Shown here piece by piece: positions 1 through 9,451 of a stretch of DNA of 64,000 nt; the stretch's first letter is position 1, and every line of letters begins with the position of its first letter. Made by a program: the position numbers and the translations under genes. This stretch comes from Caldalkalibacillus mannanilyticus JCM 10596. Its GTDB lineage: Bacteria; Bacillota; Bacilli; Caldalkalibacillales; JCM-10596. The notes beneath the pieces are model-generated. The model did not search any database, was not told the origin of the DNA, and saw only the letters and a list, made by a program, of their open reading frames with translations. Where the stretch lies: the NCBI RefSeq assembly GCF_000615945.1, contig NZ_BAMO01000005.1, positions 89,013 through 153,012 on the forward strand. The letters are read 5' to 3'.

Positions 1-1
1 C

Positions 2-745
2 AATCAACAAAAAATGATTATTATTACCGAATTATTTGAGCTTTCTGAGATAGTCAAAATGGAGAGCTTACTAGGAATCATTAGCGTTGGGTATCTTTCC
101 ACCGAGGTCATGGTGGACCTACATCAATGCAATGTCCCCATGATCATCATTGACCATGAAGACCCTCTCATTGCCGCAGATTCGATTTTTACCGATAATT
201 TCAGCGGGATGTTTAAAATGACGAATCATTGCTTGGCTCTAGGGCATCAACATACTTTGTTTGTAGGAGATCTTCATTTTTCCAGAAGCTTTTATGATCG
301 GTGGCTGGGCTATAGCTTCGCTTTGGAAAAAGACTCTCTATATTCAACAGCCACACCAGTAAAGAGAGGGCTATTCTTTTCCTATGATGATTCCTTGTTT
401 AACAAATTAAAGGAATGGGTCACAGAAGCTAAGGAAAAGAAAGAAGCCTTTCCAACTGCCTTTATTTGTGCCAATGATGACATTGCCCACAAAATGATAG
501 AGGCTTTAGCCGAGCAGGGGATTCATGTACCGCAGGATTGTTCTGTTACCGGCTTTGACAACTTGGAATTCTCTAGCTATATTCAGCCTCCTTTAACCAC
601 TGTTCAAGTCCTAAAGGAGCTTATTGGTTCTCGGGCTGTTTCCAAGTTAATGTGGCGGATTGAACATCCTGAATTCCCACCTGAAAAAATACTCATCTCA
701 GGAGAGCTGATCATTCGGACTTCCACAACCAAGGCAAAAACCTGA
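2..745 (+). CDS. LacI-family transcriptional regulator, sensor domain (5' end outside window)
   Basis: The reading frame is open from the first bases of the window, so the DNA-binding N-terminus and true start lie upstream. The visible 247 codons match the periplasmic-binding-protein-like effector domain of LacI/GalR regulators: a VDHxDP-like segment (IIIDHEDP), the TDNFSG strand-turn, FVGDLHFSRSFYDRWLGY, and near the end the family signature FICANDDIAHKMIEAL followed by SVTGFDNLEFSSYIQPPLTTV. Such proteins bind palindromic operators and are released or activated by a sugar. It faces the mannan genes convergently, and those genes carry operator-like palindromes, so a role as mannan/mannose regulator is a reasonable inference, not shown. 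It ends at a TGA just before a shared terminator. Confidence 0.85.
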   Translation, partial: NQQKMIIITELFELSEIVKMESLLGIISVGYLSTEVMVDLHQCNVPMIIIDHEDPLIAADSIFTDNFSGMFKMTNHCLALGHQHTLFVGDLHFSRSFYDRWLGYSFALEKDSLYSTATPVKRGLFFSYDDSLFNKLKEWVTEAKEKKEAFPTAFICANDDIAHKMIEALAEQGIHVPQDCSVTGFDNLEFSSYIQPPLTTVQVLKELIGSRAVSKLMWRIEHPEFPPEKILISGELIIRTSTTKAKT

Positions 746-771
746 GAAGTCATTGATAAATATTGGATATA

Positions 772-835
772 AAAAAATCCGAAGTGGATAAAGGAGATCC
801 TTAATAAAGGACATTTCCAATTCCCTCGGATTTTT
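772..835. terminator. Bidirectional intrinsic terminator between the LacI gene and the beta-mannosidase
   Basis: The arms AAAAAATCCGA (772-782) and TCGGATTTTT (826-835) pair, giving A and T runs on both strands, so it can serve both convergent genes. A smaller cctt-aata-aagg hairpin sits in the loop. Confidence 0.6.
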
Positions 836-879
836 ATCCACCTATTTTCTTTTTATGACAGCTGATTCAGCTTTAACAC

Positions 880-3341
880 TTAGACAATATCCACGATACT
901 TCGGATGTGAAGGGCTTCTTTCAACTTCTCGACTCCCTCTCTACTAGCTACCTGCTCTTTCTCTAGGCGAATTGCTTTCACCATTGAAGGCTTATATCAA
1001 AATAGTTGTCGCTAAAAATAACATCAGCATCTTGAAGCTCAAGCTCCACATATTTAGTCATTGTATCTGTCGTTAGATAAATAACATAGTGTGACTCTTC
1101 CTCTACTATCTTCGTTGAAATCGTAGGTTTTCCAAATTCAAAATGCTTTAATGGAGTAAATAAAAGAACATCATGACTTTTTTGTTTTCCGTCCAGAATG
1201 AAAGTATATTCGAAGTAATATTCCCTTTCTTCCCGCTCCTCAATTACGCCTGAAAAATCCAGGAGTTTATCCTTCGTTACACTTAATGGAGCAGCGGTTA
1301 AGTCCCTTACCTCTTCTTGTATTAAACCATCCCATCTATGAACCAGTTTCCAGTGCACCTTTCCTGAAACTTGTGTTAACAGGTCATTTGTCAAATGTAA
1401 TTGCACAGTACAACCTTCATCCAAAGCAGACAGCAAAACAGGATCATAAAAACGCTTGGCAAAGTAATGAAGGGCTTTCCAACGCCCATAGTAATCAATG
1501 CTAGACCATGAGGCAACTGGCCAGCAATCATTTAACTGCCAGTAAAGTGAGCCCATACATCTCCCACGATGTCTGCGCCAGTGCTCAACACCATATTTTA
1601 CAGCTTCCGCTTGAAGAATTTGCGAAGCATAGACCAAGGAGGAGAGATCCTTAGGATATTTCATATTCTGAGCTAAATAATATAATATTTTCCCATTGGC
1701 TCCATCATTTTTTTGATGGCTTTCCATCACTCTAGAGAAAATATTTCGATCTTCTGGGAGGGTAAAGCTTTCAATCGTCTTCATACTCGGAAAGGATTGA
1801 AAACCGAACTCTGAACAAAATCGAAAGTAGAATTTCCGATACTCTGTAAAGGGCTTTAATCCATGCCACACTTCCCAATAATGGACATCTCCGCGGTTCT
1901 CATCATTTGGATTGTCAAAGCTTCCTGTGGAGGAAGGCGAAGACGGCCAATAAAAACGGTCTGGGTCAAATTCCTCTGTTAGCCTAGGCAGAATCTCTTC
2001 AAATTGGATCAAGTAATCCTTACGCAGCTTGTGGGGTTTAGGGAAACCCCACTCTTCCCAAGCGACCTCCATTTCATTATTTCCGCACCATAAAGCAAGG
2101 CAAGCATGGTGACGGATTCTTTTCATGTTATCCTCTGCCTCTTTCGTTACATTTTCTCTAAAGTCTTTCGTCAATTCATACTGTGCACAGGCAAACATAA
2201 AGTCCTGCCAAACAATTAGTCCGTAGCGATCGCACAAATCAAAGAAATAATCATCAGGGTAATATCCTCCGCCCCACACCCTAATACAGTTAAAGTGTGC
2301 TTTGATACAATCTTGTACCAGTCTTTCGGTTCGCTTTGCATCACAGCGTGGCAAGATGCTATCTTCTGGAATATAATTGGCTCCTTTAGTAAAAATCGAA
2401 ATCCCATTCACCTCCATCTGAAAGGAGGTTCCCCATTCGTCCTCCTCCTGACGAATCGATAAGGTTCGCAGCCCAATATGAAGCTCTTTTTTATCAAGCT
2501 CTACCTTATTTTGGAGCAAACGCACTTCGACTTTATATAATGGCTGATGTCCATATCCATTGGGCCACCATAGTTCGGGTTCATCAATCAGAGCATGAAT
2601 ACGATTCTTTAATAACACATTTTCTTTATGAATGACCAGCCGTTCTCCAGCTGGTGGAGTGATGATTATTTCCAAATCCAGCTCATGCTCACTCCAGCTT
2701 TCAAGCTCAATTTGAACTTCGACATTCACATGCTTCTCCTGATGAGCCTGTGAAATGTAGACATCCTGTAGTTTTGCCTCGGTATACCCTATTAAATAGA
2801 TATCTCGCCAAATTCCCGCATCAGGAAGCCGAGGTCCCCAATCCCATCCAAACATACTATGAGCTTTCCTTAGATAAGGAAATCCTGCAACAGTCGTATC
2901 CACTCCCCATAGTGAGCGCTCTTTTTGCTTGTCTGTCACATATTTTAGCGGAGAGCGAAAAAGAATTTCAATTTGGTTTTCTGTTTGTAGATGCTCCTTC
3001 ACATCGAACTCATAGGTGCGGTGCATATTATCTGTTCGCCCAATTTCTCTGCCGTTCAGCCTGATTTCCGCAAGCGTATCTAGCCCTTCACACCTAAGCA
3101 GGATTCTATCCTGTTGAGCCATCTCTTCAGAAAGACGAAATGAACGTGTATAGATAAAATCGTGTTGCATTACATTCATAACCGTTTCTTCATGGTCACG
3201 AAAAAAAGGATCTTCTATTACTTGAGCCTGTAACAAATCATGGTACACTGAACCTGGAACACTAGCATCAAGCCAATCTGTTTCCCCTACTTTTTTCATT
3301 TTCCATGTCCCGTTTAACAAGTATTTCTCCACTCCAGCCAC
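880..3341 (-). CDS. Beta-mannosidase, GH2 family (apparent frameshift near the C-terminus)
   Basis: Cytoplasmic exo-beta-mannosidase that would hydrolyse manno-oligosaccharides delivered from mannan breakdown. The main frame gives 787 residues: GH2 sugar-binding jelly roll, Ig-like domain, TIM barrel. The acid/base Glu423 sits in WCGNNEMEVAW and the nucleophile Glu511 in CSEFGFQSF; SLYWQLNDCWPVASWSSIDY is typical of GH2 mannosidases. The main frame stops at 978 after NYFDISLQW. In the next frame the DNA continues as SMVKAIRLEKEQVASRE and ends HIRSIVDIV at 880, which looks like the normal family tail. One missing base near 991 would rejoin them as NYFDISPSMVKAIRL, giving about 821 residues, the usual length. 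No signal peptide. The first codon is GTG; a second GTG three codons later has better spacing from AAAGGG, so the start is uncertain. Confidence 0.9.
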
Positions 3342-3387
3342 ACCCTTTCTTTCGACCTATCTCTTCATTCCTTGAGCACCGCTGTAT

Positions 3388-3401
3388 TGATACCGCTTTC
3401 A
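3388..3401 (-). promoter_or_regulatory. cre / LacI-type operator upstream of the beta-mannosidase
   Basis: The minus strand reads TGAAAGCGGTATCA, which fits the CcpA cre consensus TGWNANCGNTNWCA at every defined position. It lies about 47 bases upstream of the start codon. It differs by one base from the box before the solute-binding protein, so it could instead be the operator of the LacI-type protein at the left edge. Confidence 0.7.
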
Positions 3402-3477
3402 CTCACATTATACAAACGAGAAATATCCAATGAAATGTGATAGATTAACATTTATTGTTCTCCATTATCATTTGGTC

Positions 3478-3517
3478 AAAAAAAAAGCAGCCACAGAGTT
3501 TCCCCTTGTAGCTGCTT
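3478..3517 (-). terminator. Intrinsic terminator of the solute-binding protein gene
   Basis: On the minus strand AAGCAGCTACA pairs with TGTGGCTGCTT and is followed directly by a run of nine T. It lies 30 bases beyond the stop codon at 3548. Confidence 0.75.
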
Positions 3518-3547
3518 AAGCTGATAAATGATCCGTCACATATTTGG

Positions 3548-4857
3548 TTAATATCCTAAAGATTTTTTTGCCTTTTGCCAACGCTTATTTAACTTCTCAA
3601 ACTCCTGTTGTAAGTCAGGGGCTACAGCTAATTCTTGAACAAGAGCTCCCGTACCAAACGGAATCTGAGCAGCATTACCTATCCTATAGAAAGTGGCGTC
3701 TCTGTCCGCACTTTCAATTAAGCTAGGTTGATAGGATAGAAACTCCGTCATTTGCGGCAAGGTAGGCTCATTTGTTGTGAGTACGGGAATAAAACCATTT
3801 TCTTCAACATACCCTGATTCCTTCACAAAAAAATCAATCCAAGCAAATGCCGCTTCTTTATTCTTACTTTGTTTGTTCACACCGATCATCCAATCAGGTC
3901 CATAGGAGCATATAACCTACCACTATTATCGTATGGGAGAGGAAAAATGCCAATCTCCTCAGGAGCTGCTCCAGCATCTATAATCTGATTAATGACCCAG
4001 CTTCCCAAGCAATACATTGCCGCTTCACCATTAGCTATTTGACGCTTGGATTTTTCCCAATTATTAGATAATAAATCAGGCTCCACTAGCTCATGCTCGA
4101 TAAAGTATCTGAGGATAGAAATCCCTTGACCCCAAGCGTTATCTAATTGAAACGGTTCTTCTTCATGAACCATTTTTCCTAAGTATTCGGCATCCCCTGA
4201 TCTCCAGGAAACGGAATGCTCTCCCCATACCCCTAAGGGCCACTGTGCTCCATAATTACTATAAAGAGGAATCACTCCTACTCCCTTTAATTTATGTGCC
4301 GCTTCAAAAAGCTCATCAAGAGTAAGAGGGATACTGGTAATTCCCGCCTTGGCAAAAGCTTTTTTATTATACACAATGCCCAGTGTATTAACCCCAGTTG
4401 CCATGCCGTAGCGTTTTCCTTCATGCAGCATAATATCTGTAAATCGAACATATTCAAACATCTCATCAGGGAGAGGTTCAAAATAATCTTTAAATTCACT
4501 GTTGGGAACATATTCAGGAATAAGCAACACATCTCCCGCTTCTCCTGTTGTCAGGCGAATCCGAATATCATGCATATAGTTTTTTAACCCTTCAAATTCC
4601 ACCTGAACATGTGGATGCTTTTCCTGAAACTTAACAGCATATCGTTGCATCGTCCCATCTGCTACCAGATCTACTCTATTAGTCAAGACCGTTATCTTAC
4701 CGGAAAGGGGCTTTTCTTTTTTCTCATCATTATGATGAAAGGAATCCTGTGAATGTTCAACTTCTCTAAGCTCTGCAGGGGTGAATGATAGATAGGCTAT
4801 TAATAGCATGGAGAAAGCTAATAAAAGTCCGAGCAAGAGGATCAGACTTTTTTTCAT
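3548..4857 (-). CDS. ABC sugar transporter solute-binding protein, family 1 (apparent frameshift)
   Basis: Extracellular sugar-binding protein of the MalE-like class (SBP_bac_1). The N-terminus has a hydrophobic segment but no lipobox Cys, so it may be membrane-anchored by an uncleaved helix, which is unusual for this family. The body has ITVLTNRVD, EKHPHVQVEFEG, TGEAGDVLLIP, GMATGVNTLGIVYNKKAFAKAG and GEAAMYCLGSW. The frame stops at 3886 after LYAPMDLIG. The adjacent frame resumes as GPDWMIGVNKQSKNKEAAFAW and runs to the stop at 3548. Restoring one G in the ATGGACC stretch (3898-3902) yields YAPMGPDWMIGV, the conserved family turn, giving about 438 residues. It sits between mannanase and mannosidase, but no permease or ATPase genes are next to it. 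Manno-oligosaccharide binding is inferred from context only. Confidence 0.8.
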
Positions 4858-4920
4858 TATGACTTACCTCCTAGTCTGACAGTCTATTATTATCTAGTCC
4901 CTATCATCATATGCTAGATA

Positions 4921-4934
4921 TGTTACCGCTTTCA
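4921..4934 (-). promoter_or_regulatory. cre / LacI-type operator upstream of the solute-binding protein
   Basis: The minus strand reads TGAAAGCGGTAACA, a full match to the cre consensus. It lies between the mannanase stop and the solute-binding protein start, which suggests that this gene has its own promoter rather than depending on read-through. Confidence 0.7.
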
Positions 4935-4950
4935 ACCACTTTTTTTTGTA

Positions 4951-6492
4951 TTATCTTACGGTCACATGATCTAAGTAAATCGCCGTCTTCCCGTTGCTAT
5001 TTGCTGGTGCTTTATACTCTACACCTATCTCTCGAACATCATGCAGATTACTTACTTTCGTCAAATCAATAGATAGTGCGGTTGTTCCGTTTGCCTGCAA
5101 ACTGACAAATTCACCTGCATTCCATCTCCAAGCACTCCCTGTTTTGACGAAAACTCTTGCTGTCATGCCACTTCCTACATTTCCCCACGAAGAATGGCTC
5201 ACTTTAATTTCTAGGTTTTTGAATGAACTAAGATTTCGATTCACTGTTTTTTGCAAATGGTAGCTATTATTGCCCAGAACGACATCTGCTTTCAACGATT
5301 GAGTACCATTTGCCGACCATTCATTCGAAGTCCATGGTCCTCCGTCTAAATTCACACCCGACCACGATTGCGTATTGTTTTCAAAATCATAGAGAACAGT
5401 GGCTGGATTTGATTGACCATAATCAATCTCTCCCCTATTTACAACCCATGAATCATTAAATAGATCCCATGCTCCTCTGTTGTTATGTGGACTCCATTTA
5501 TCATTCCAAGCTAGGAAATAGACAGTACGTGGATATTTTTGTTTAATTGCTTGAATATAATTTGAATAATCAAAGGAACCAGCCATGCTTTCAGGAGGAC
5601 CGATTTCAGCAAAAGCAAAAGGTTTATCTAAAGCGATCATTCGATTATATTGGTCAGTAAGGCTATGTGGATCAGGATGGTAGGAATCAAGAGCCACAAT
5701 ATCTACATAATTTGCTCCTGGGTAGTAACTTGTTACATGATCTCTGTAAACATCAGGTGAGTAAACCCAAATAAGGTTATTCAGCTTACGCTCATGAGTA
5801 AAATATTGATACATATCTCTCCATGCGCTGATATAGGCATTGGCACGTGTTTGATCAAATTGATTGTAACCTTCTGCTCCCCACCAGAACCATTCTCCAT
5901 TCATTTCATGTAAAGGACGGAAAAGAACCGTCACTCCATTGTTCTGTAGCTCGTCCAACCCATCTGCCATCTTATCCAGCATATCCTTCCACCTTCTACC
6001 CTCTGTTGTCCTGTGATTGGTTAGATTTTGGAACTGTGAAGTAGGCAAAATTGTTTTGTAGTTTTCCCCCGAATGAAACCCTGGATTTGGCATGTGTACA
6101 CTGATCGTGACCAAACCTCCTTGGTTCCAAAAGTTTATTAATTCTTGATTGCAGCCATAGCTAATTTGATCGGCTACATACAATCGCGTCTGCCAATTCT
6201 TATAATCACAAGATAATATTCCTGGCATTTTTCCTGTCAGCTCCGCTTGCGCATTTGTTTGATCCAGGCTAAAGGTAGAATCACTGTACCCTCCGAAGTG
6301 TCCCGACACCACACGTTTATTACTCTTGTTTGGTAGATTGGCTAACCAACTATACACGTTTTTTGTCGTTTGGTTCGCATTAGGATTCGATAATGCAGCA
6401 CCGTTTGCTTCTGACGACATTGAGATCGTCGGCAGGACCGAAAAAAACATAATAAAAGCCATAACAAAAGCCACCTTCTTGTACACCTTCAT
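4951..6492 (-). CDS. Secreted endo-beta-1,4-mannanase, GH26, with C-terminal carbohydrate-binding-type domain
   Basis: Secreted enzyme that would cleave mannan backbones outside the cell; 513 residues. A signal peptide (MKVYKKVAFVMAFIMFFSVL, ending near an AxA-like site around residue 30) is followed by a GH26 barrel to about residue 355. The acid/base Glu196 lies in RPLHEMNGEWFWW and the nucleophile Glu296 in FAEIGPPE; HMPNPGFHSGENY and SPHNNRGAWDLFND are also GH26-like. Residues from about 365 to 513 form a separate beta-rich domain opening VLYDFENNTQSWSG and closing AIYLDHVTVR, the pattern of galactose-binding-fold CBMs found on mannanases; I do not assign a CBM number. The start is fixed by AGGAGG nine bases upstream of the ATG. 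Reading frame intact. Confidence 0.92.
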   Translation of the reverse strand: MKVYKKVAFVMAFIMFFSVLPTISMSSEANGAALSNPNANQTTKNVYSWLANLPNKSNKRVVSGHFGGYSDSTFSLDQTNAQAELTGKMPGILSCDYKNWQTRLYVADQISYGCNQELINFWNQGGLVTISVHMPNPGFHSGENYKTILPTSQFQNLTNHRTTEGRRWKDMLDKMADGLDELQNNGVTVLFRPLHEMNGEWFWWGAEGYNQFDQTRANAYISAWRDMYQYFTHERKLNNLIWVYSPDVYRDHVTSYYPGANYVDIVALDSYHPDPHSLTDQYNRMIALDKPFAFAEIGPPESMAGSFDYSNYIQAIKQKYPRTVYFLAWNDKWSPHNNRGAWDLFNDSWVVNRGEIDYGQSNPATVLYDFENNTQSWSGVNLDGGPWTSNEWSANGTQSLKADVVLGNNSYHLQKTVNRNLSSFKNLEIKVSHSSWGNVGSGMTARVFVKTGSAWRWNAGEFVSLQANGTTALSIDLTKVSNLHDVREIGVEYKAPANSNGKTAIYLDHVTVR

Positions 6493-6519
6493 TACATAAT
6501 CCTCCTCTATCCTTTTAAT

Positions 6520-6533
6520 TGTAAGCGATTACA
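6520..6533 (-). promoter_or_regulatory. cre / LacI-type operator upstream of the mannanase
   Basis: The plus strand reads TGTAAGCGATTACA, a nearly perfect inverted repeat and a full cre match, 28 bases upstream of the mannanase ATG. The reverse complement of this exact 14-mer occurs again at 48146 in the ilv-leu spacer, which favours the global regulator CcpA over a mannan-specific repressor for this box. Confidence 0.7.
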
Positions 6534-6619
6534 TTTTTTATCTTAACATAGTGATTGATTAGAAAAATATGGTTGGATTATGATTTGTTGTTCTCTATTG
6601 AGGAGTTCATATAATGAAT

Positions 6620-8006
6620 TTAGATGGCAGGGATGATGATGTTTGATTCTACCCCATCTACTGTACAGTTAAATAAATAGACAGGTTGATAGTAACCTTT
6701 GGAGTCTAGATAATACTGTATCTTTACTTCGTTTATCTCTATCGCTTCTATCCTATTCTTAGAATATTGAAATTTTCCTTTCAGCAGTTCTCTATATGCT
6801 TCCATCTCACTTTTAATACGAACATCCTTTACTTTGACATAGGTAACTAAATCGTTCCTTATTTTTTTATAGAATGATCATTGTAATAGACACAAGACAG
6901 AACACCATCCACTAGCTGATTATCCATCATGTATTGTTCAACAGTCCATTGATACTCTCCAACATCTTTATGGTTTAGAGTAGCCATTTCAGGTATCGAA
7001 ACCCCAAACGCTTGTAGTTTTTCTATTAATCTATCCACATCCTCATCCATAGGCTCTATCTCTTCATCAAACATGGAGAAATCTATGAAATCATAACTTC
7101 CATCTAAATAATTCAACCATAGATGATAAGAAGGAGTGCTTTCCACTCTATAATTGGCATTATTATGATAAGCAATGATCACCATATCCTTTGTGTCAAT
7201 TCCTACATTTTCAAAAAAATCTACAGCAAATCTTTCTGCCGAATCCTTTGCATACGTCGGCGCTTGGTAAATAGGAGATGATGTTCTCTGTTCCTTTAGT
7301 TCAATATGTACATTGGTTATTGTGTTTTTCATGTTTATCTTAGCAGTATGAGCTACAGATAAATTCCCAAACTCCTGTAAGTGATAACAGATAAATATTC
7401 CCCCGAATACGGTGAGTACAATAAATAGGGGCGCAAAATATAGGAATGCTTTATCCCATTCCCGTATTGTTATTAACGCTAATAAGCCCATGACCATACC
7501 ATAGCCAATGACTGCCCCTAGAAAATTGTTAAATAAATCGTCCACGACAAAATTTCCTCGTCCGGTCACTAGCTGTAAAGACTCAATAGACATGGTAAAT
7601 AATAATCCTGCTCCCAGGGTCCACTTTATTTTAAGAAAGGTTCGATGCAATAGAGGCAAGAGTATTCCTAACGGTACAAACATGACGATATTTAAAATAA
7701 CAAATTGCCAATGTCTAAGAGTAAAATGGTTCCATGCTTCCCGATAACTACTCAAAAATAAAAATCTATATTTCCATGGTCGCTTGAACCTCGCATAAAT
7801 AAGGTAACTCCCAGCACCATGATGATATATCCAGTCAGCGTTCCCCCAATAAACCATTCTTTCTTAGTGATTCTTTTTTTCCCACCTAGAAGCCTTTGGT
7901 ATATAAGCACATAGCTGATCCAAAAAACAGCCCCTAGAACAATGACTCCTATTAGAGCTAAATGGATATACTCCATGATGATTCCAACGATTTCTTGTCC
8001 CCTCAT
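6620..8006 (-). CDS. VanZ-like membrane protein with C-terminal extracytoplasmic domain (two apparent frameshifts)
   Basis: Three overlapping frames join into one protein of about 460 residues. Part one (8006-7752) has two membrane helices and ends SSDHGNIDFYF. Part two (7857-6859) continues as FLSSYREAWNHF and carries the VanZ signature NIVMFVPLGILLPLL and VDDLFNNFLGAVIGYG, then a helix and a soluble region. Part three, in the frame that ends at 6620, continues as YKKIRNDLVTYVKVKDVRIK, then EAYRELLKGKF, ending SNIIIPAI; this part resembles YycI-type repeat domains. One missing base in the A run at 7753-7757 and one in the T run at 6862-6868 would restore a single frame. VanZ proteins are linked with glycopeptide resistance and envelope stress, but here the function is unknown. 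It is not obviously in an operon. Confidence 0.65.
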
Positions 8007-8099
8007 TGTACTCGTCTCCCTTTTTCTTTACCTTTTCATCAATGTTTTTCTTTATTAAAGACGTTTTCCCTCATGATTTTATGTCACTTCTACCATATA

Positions 8100-8119
8100 A
8101 AAAAAGCACACCCTTTTTT
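8100..8119 (-). terminator. Possible terminator downstream of the pectate lyase gene
   Basis: On the minus strand AAAAAAG-ggtgtg-CTTTTTT forms a short AT-rich hairpin ending in a T run, about 90 bases after the pectate lyase stop. It is weak because the stem has a single G-C pair. Confidence 0.35.
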
Positions 8120-8208
8120 GCCCAGATTATGTCTAAGGTAAAAGAAGGTGGCTCTATTACAACGGAATGCATGTAGCAATCGCTGATAAGGTCAAATATT
8201 TCAATTGC

Positions 8209-9246
8209 TTATTTTCCTGCTCCGGCATTCTTAATGACATGACTTCTTACTTCAGAAGCTTCTCTTAAGGTATAGGTATAATAATCCGCTGGCTCCCAAG
8301 CAACTCCAGATCCTCGTGTTTCCATAGAACCACTGTTGACAAAATAACTGCCACGATCTTTTATATAGCCTTGGTTTCTTGGATTATCCATAAACTTTGT
8401 TGGGTTTTTTACATGTTCAAAATAGTTGTTCTCTGACACTATTTTTGCCGCATTCCCAACACCAATACCATATCCTAAGGAGGATGTATACCCCATATCT
8501 CTACCGTATTTGCCCATATCACTATAATAGTTGTTATATAGGTGAACCATGCCAAATCTTACTCTAGGATTTCTTTGGGTTGTTCCTCTAAACCAGCTAT
8601 CATGAATCGTTACTTTATATTTATCCGAATTAGCATCGTTATCATTATTGCTAATCGTCATGGTCTTATTGTGCTGTTCAAATCTACTGTTTGAAATGGT
8701 GATGTAATTTGCCCCGTTTACGATATCTATGATCCCATCCCCATGCTTTCGCATCGTGACATGATCAATCCATATATGATGAGCAGCTGTTCCCGTAATT
8801 TGAATTCCATCATAATCGTTGGTTTTTCCGTCCCAGTCATCATCTACATATGTACCTCTAATCGTGAGATTCTTAACAATAACATTACTGCCCTTGATTT
8901 TAAGTCCACCGTTTTTAATTTCAGCGTTTGCATCAAGACCTACTATTGTTTTATTTGAGCTTACCTCAATATAATTTCCTTTAGTAGGAATAGTAATGGA
9001 ACCAGATATTTTTATAATATATTTATCTTTATTCTTTGCATACTTCTCTAAATCGGCTGCATTTTTAACAGTCACCTCTTTTCCACCTGAACCCCCTGTT
9101 GTTCCCTTTACCCCTTCAGCATCAACAGAAGCCCATCCTGTAGGGCAACTATATGAGTAAGAACTAGCGCTCGAATCATTAACCATAATGCTTAACATCA
9201 TGATAAAAACAATAAAAATGGATCCTGCTTTTTTCATTTTTAACAT
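8209..9246 (-). CDS. Secreted pectate lyase, PL1 family
   Basis: Extracellular, calcium-dependent lyase expected to cleave polygalacturonate by beta-elimination. The chosen start (ATG at 9246, MLKMKKAGS) has GGGAGG eight bases upstream; an in-frame ATG 11 codons earlier lacks this. That gives 345 residues. A signal peptide of about 27 residues ends near SSAS. The mature part is a right-handed beta-helix with family motifs: NKTIVGLDANAEI, VKNLTIRG, the Ca-site region DYDGIQITGTAAHHIWIDHV with DGIIDI, and the Arg-rich catalytic strand QRNPRVRFGMVHLYNNYY. It shares no operon with the mannan genes but fits the same plant cell-wall lifestyle. No clear cre box was found upstream. Confidence 0.92.
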   Translation of the reverse strand: MLKMKKAGSIFIVFIMMLSIMVNDSSASSYSYSCPTGWASVDAEGVKGTTGGSGGKEVTVKNAADLEKYAKNKDKYIIKISGSITIPTKGNYIEVSSNKTIVGLDANAEIKNGGLKIKGSNVIVKNLTIRGTYVDDDWDGKTNDYDGIQITGTAAHHIWIDHVTMRKHGDGIIDIVNGANYITISNSRFEQHNKTMTISNNDNDANSDKYKVTIHDSWFRGTTQRNPRVRFGMVHLYNNYYSDMGKYGRDMGYTSSLGYGIGVGNAAKIVSENNYFEHVKNPTKFMDNPRNQGYIKDRGSYFVNSGSMETRGSGVAWEPADYYTYTLREASEVRSHVIKNAGAGK

Positions 9247-9411
9247 TTTATTTCCTCCCTTTATACAGGTTCCTTCCATAATCTTGTGAACATTAGCTCA
9301 ATGTGTTATTTTCGCTTGACTACATTACTCTTTCTATGCACTTCCTCATTCTTCCTGCAAAAACACTAAATTTATCCATTTTAGTTTCTTATATTTCCAT
9401 TCAACCATACT

Positions 9412-9436
9412 AAAAAACACCTACGTAGGTAGGTGC
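9412..9436 (-). terminator. Intrinsic terminator of the nik operon
   Basis: On the minus strand GCACCTAC-ctac-GTAGGTG is followed by TTTTTT, beginning 16 bases after the nikE stop. Confidence 0.75.
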
Positions 9437-9451
9437 TCATCTTGAATATGA

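Noticed and set aside
772..835. Small non-coding RNA
   Set aside because: The hairpin is better explained as a shared terminator of two convergent genes.
4994..5263. Plus-strand frame of 89 codons inside the mannanase gene
   Set aside because: It is antisense to the CBM-like domain, has no ribosome-binding site and no family features.
9280..9345. cre box upstream of the pectate lyase
   Set aside because: A TTTCGCTTGACTACA stretch looks similar, but the outer TG and CA positions do not fit the consensus.
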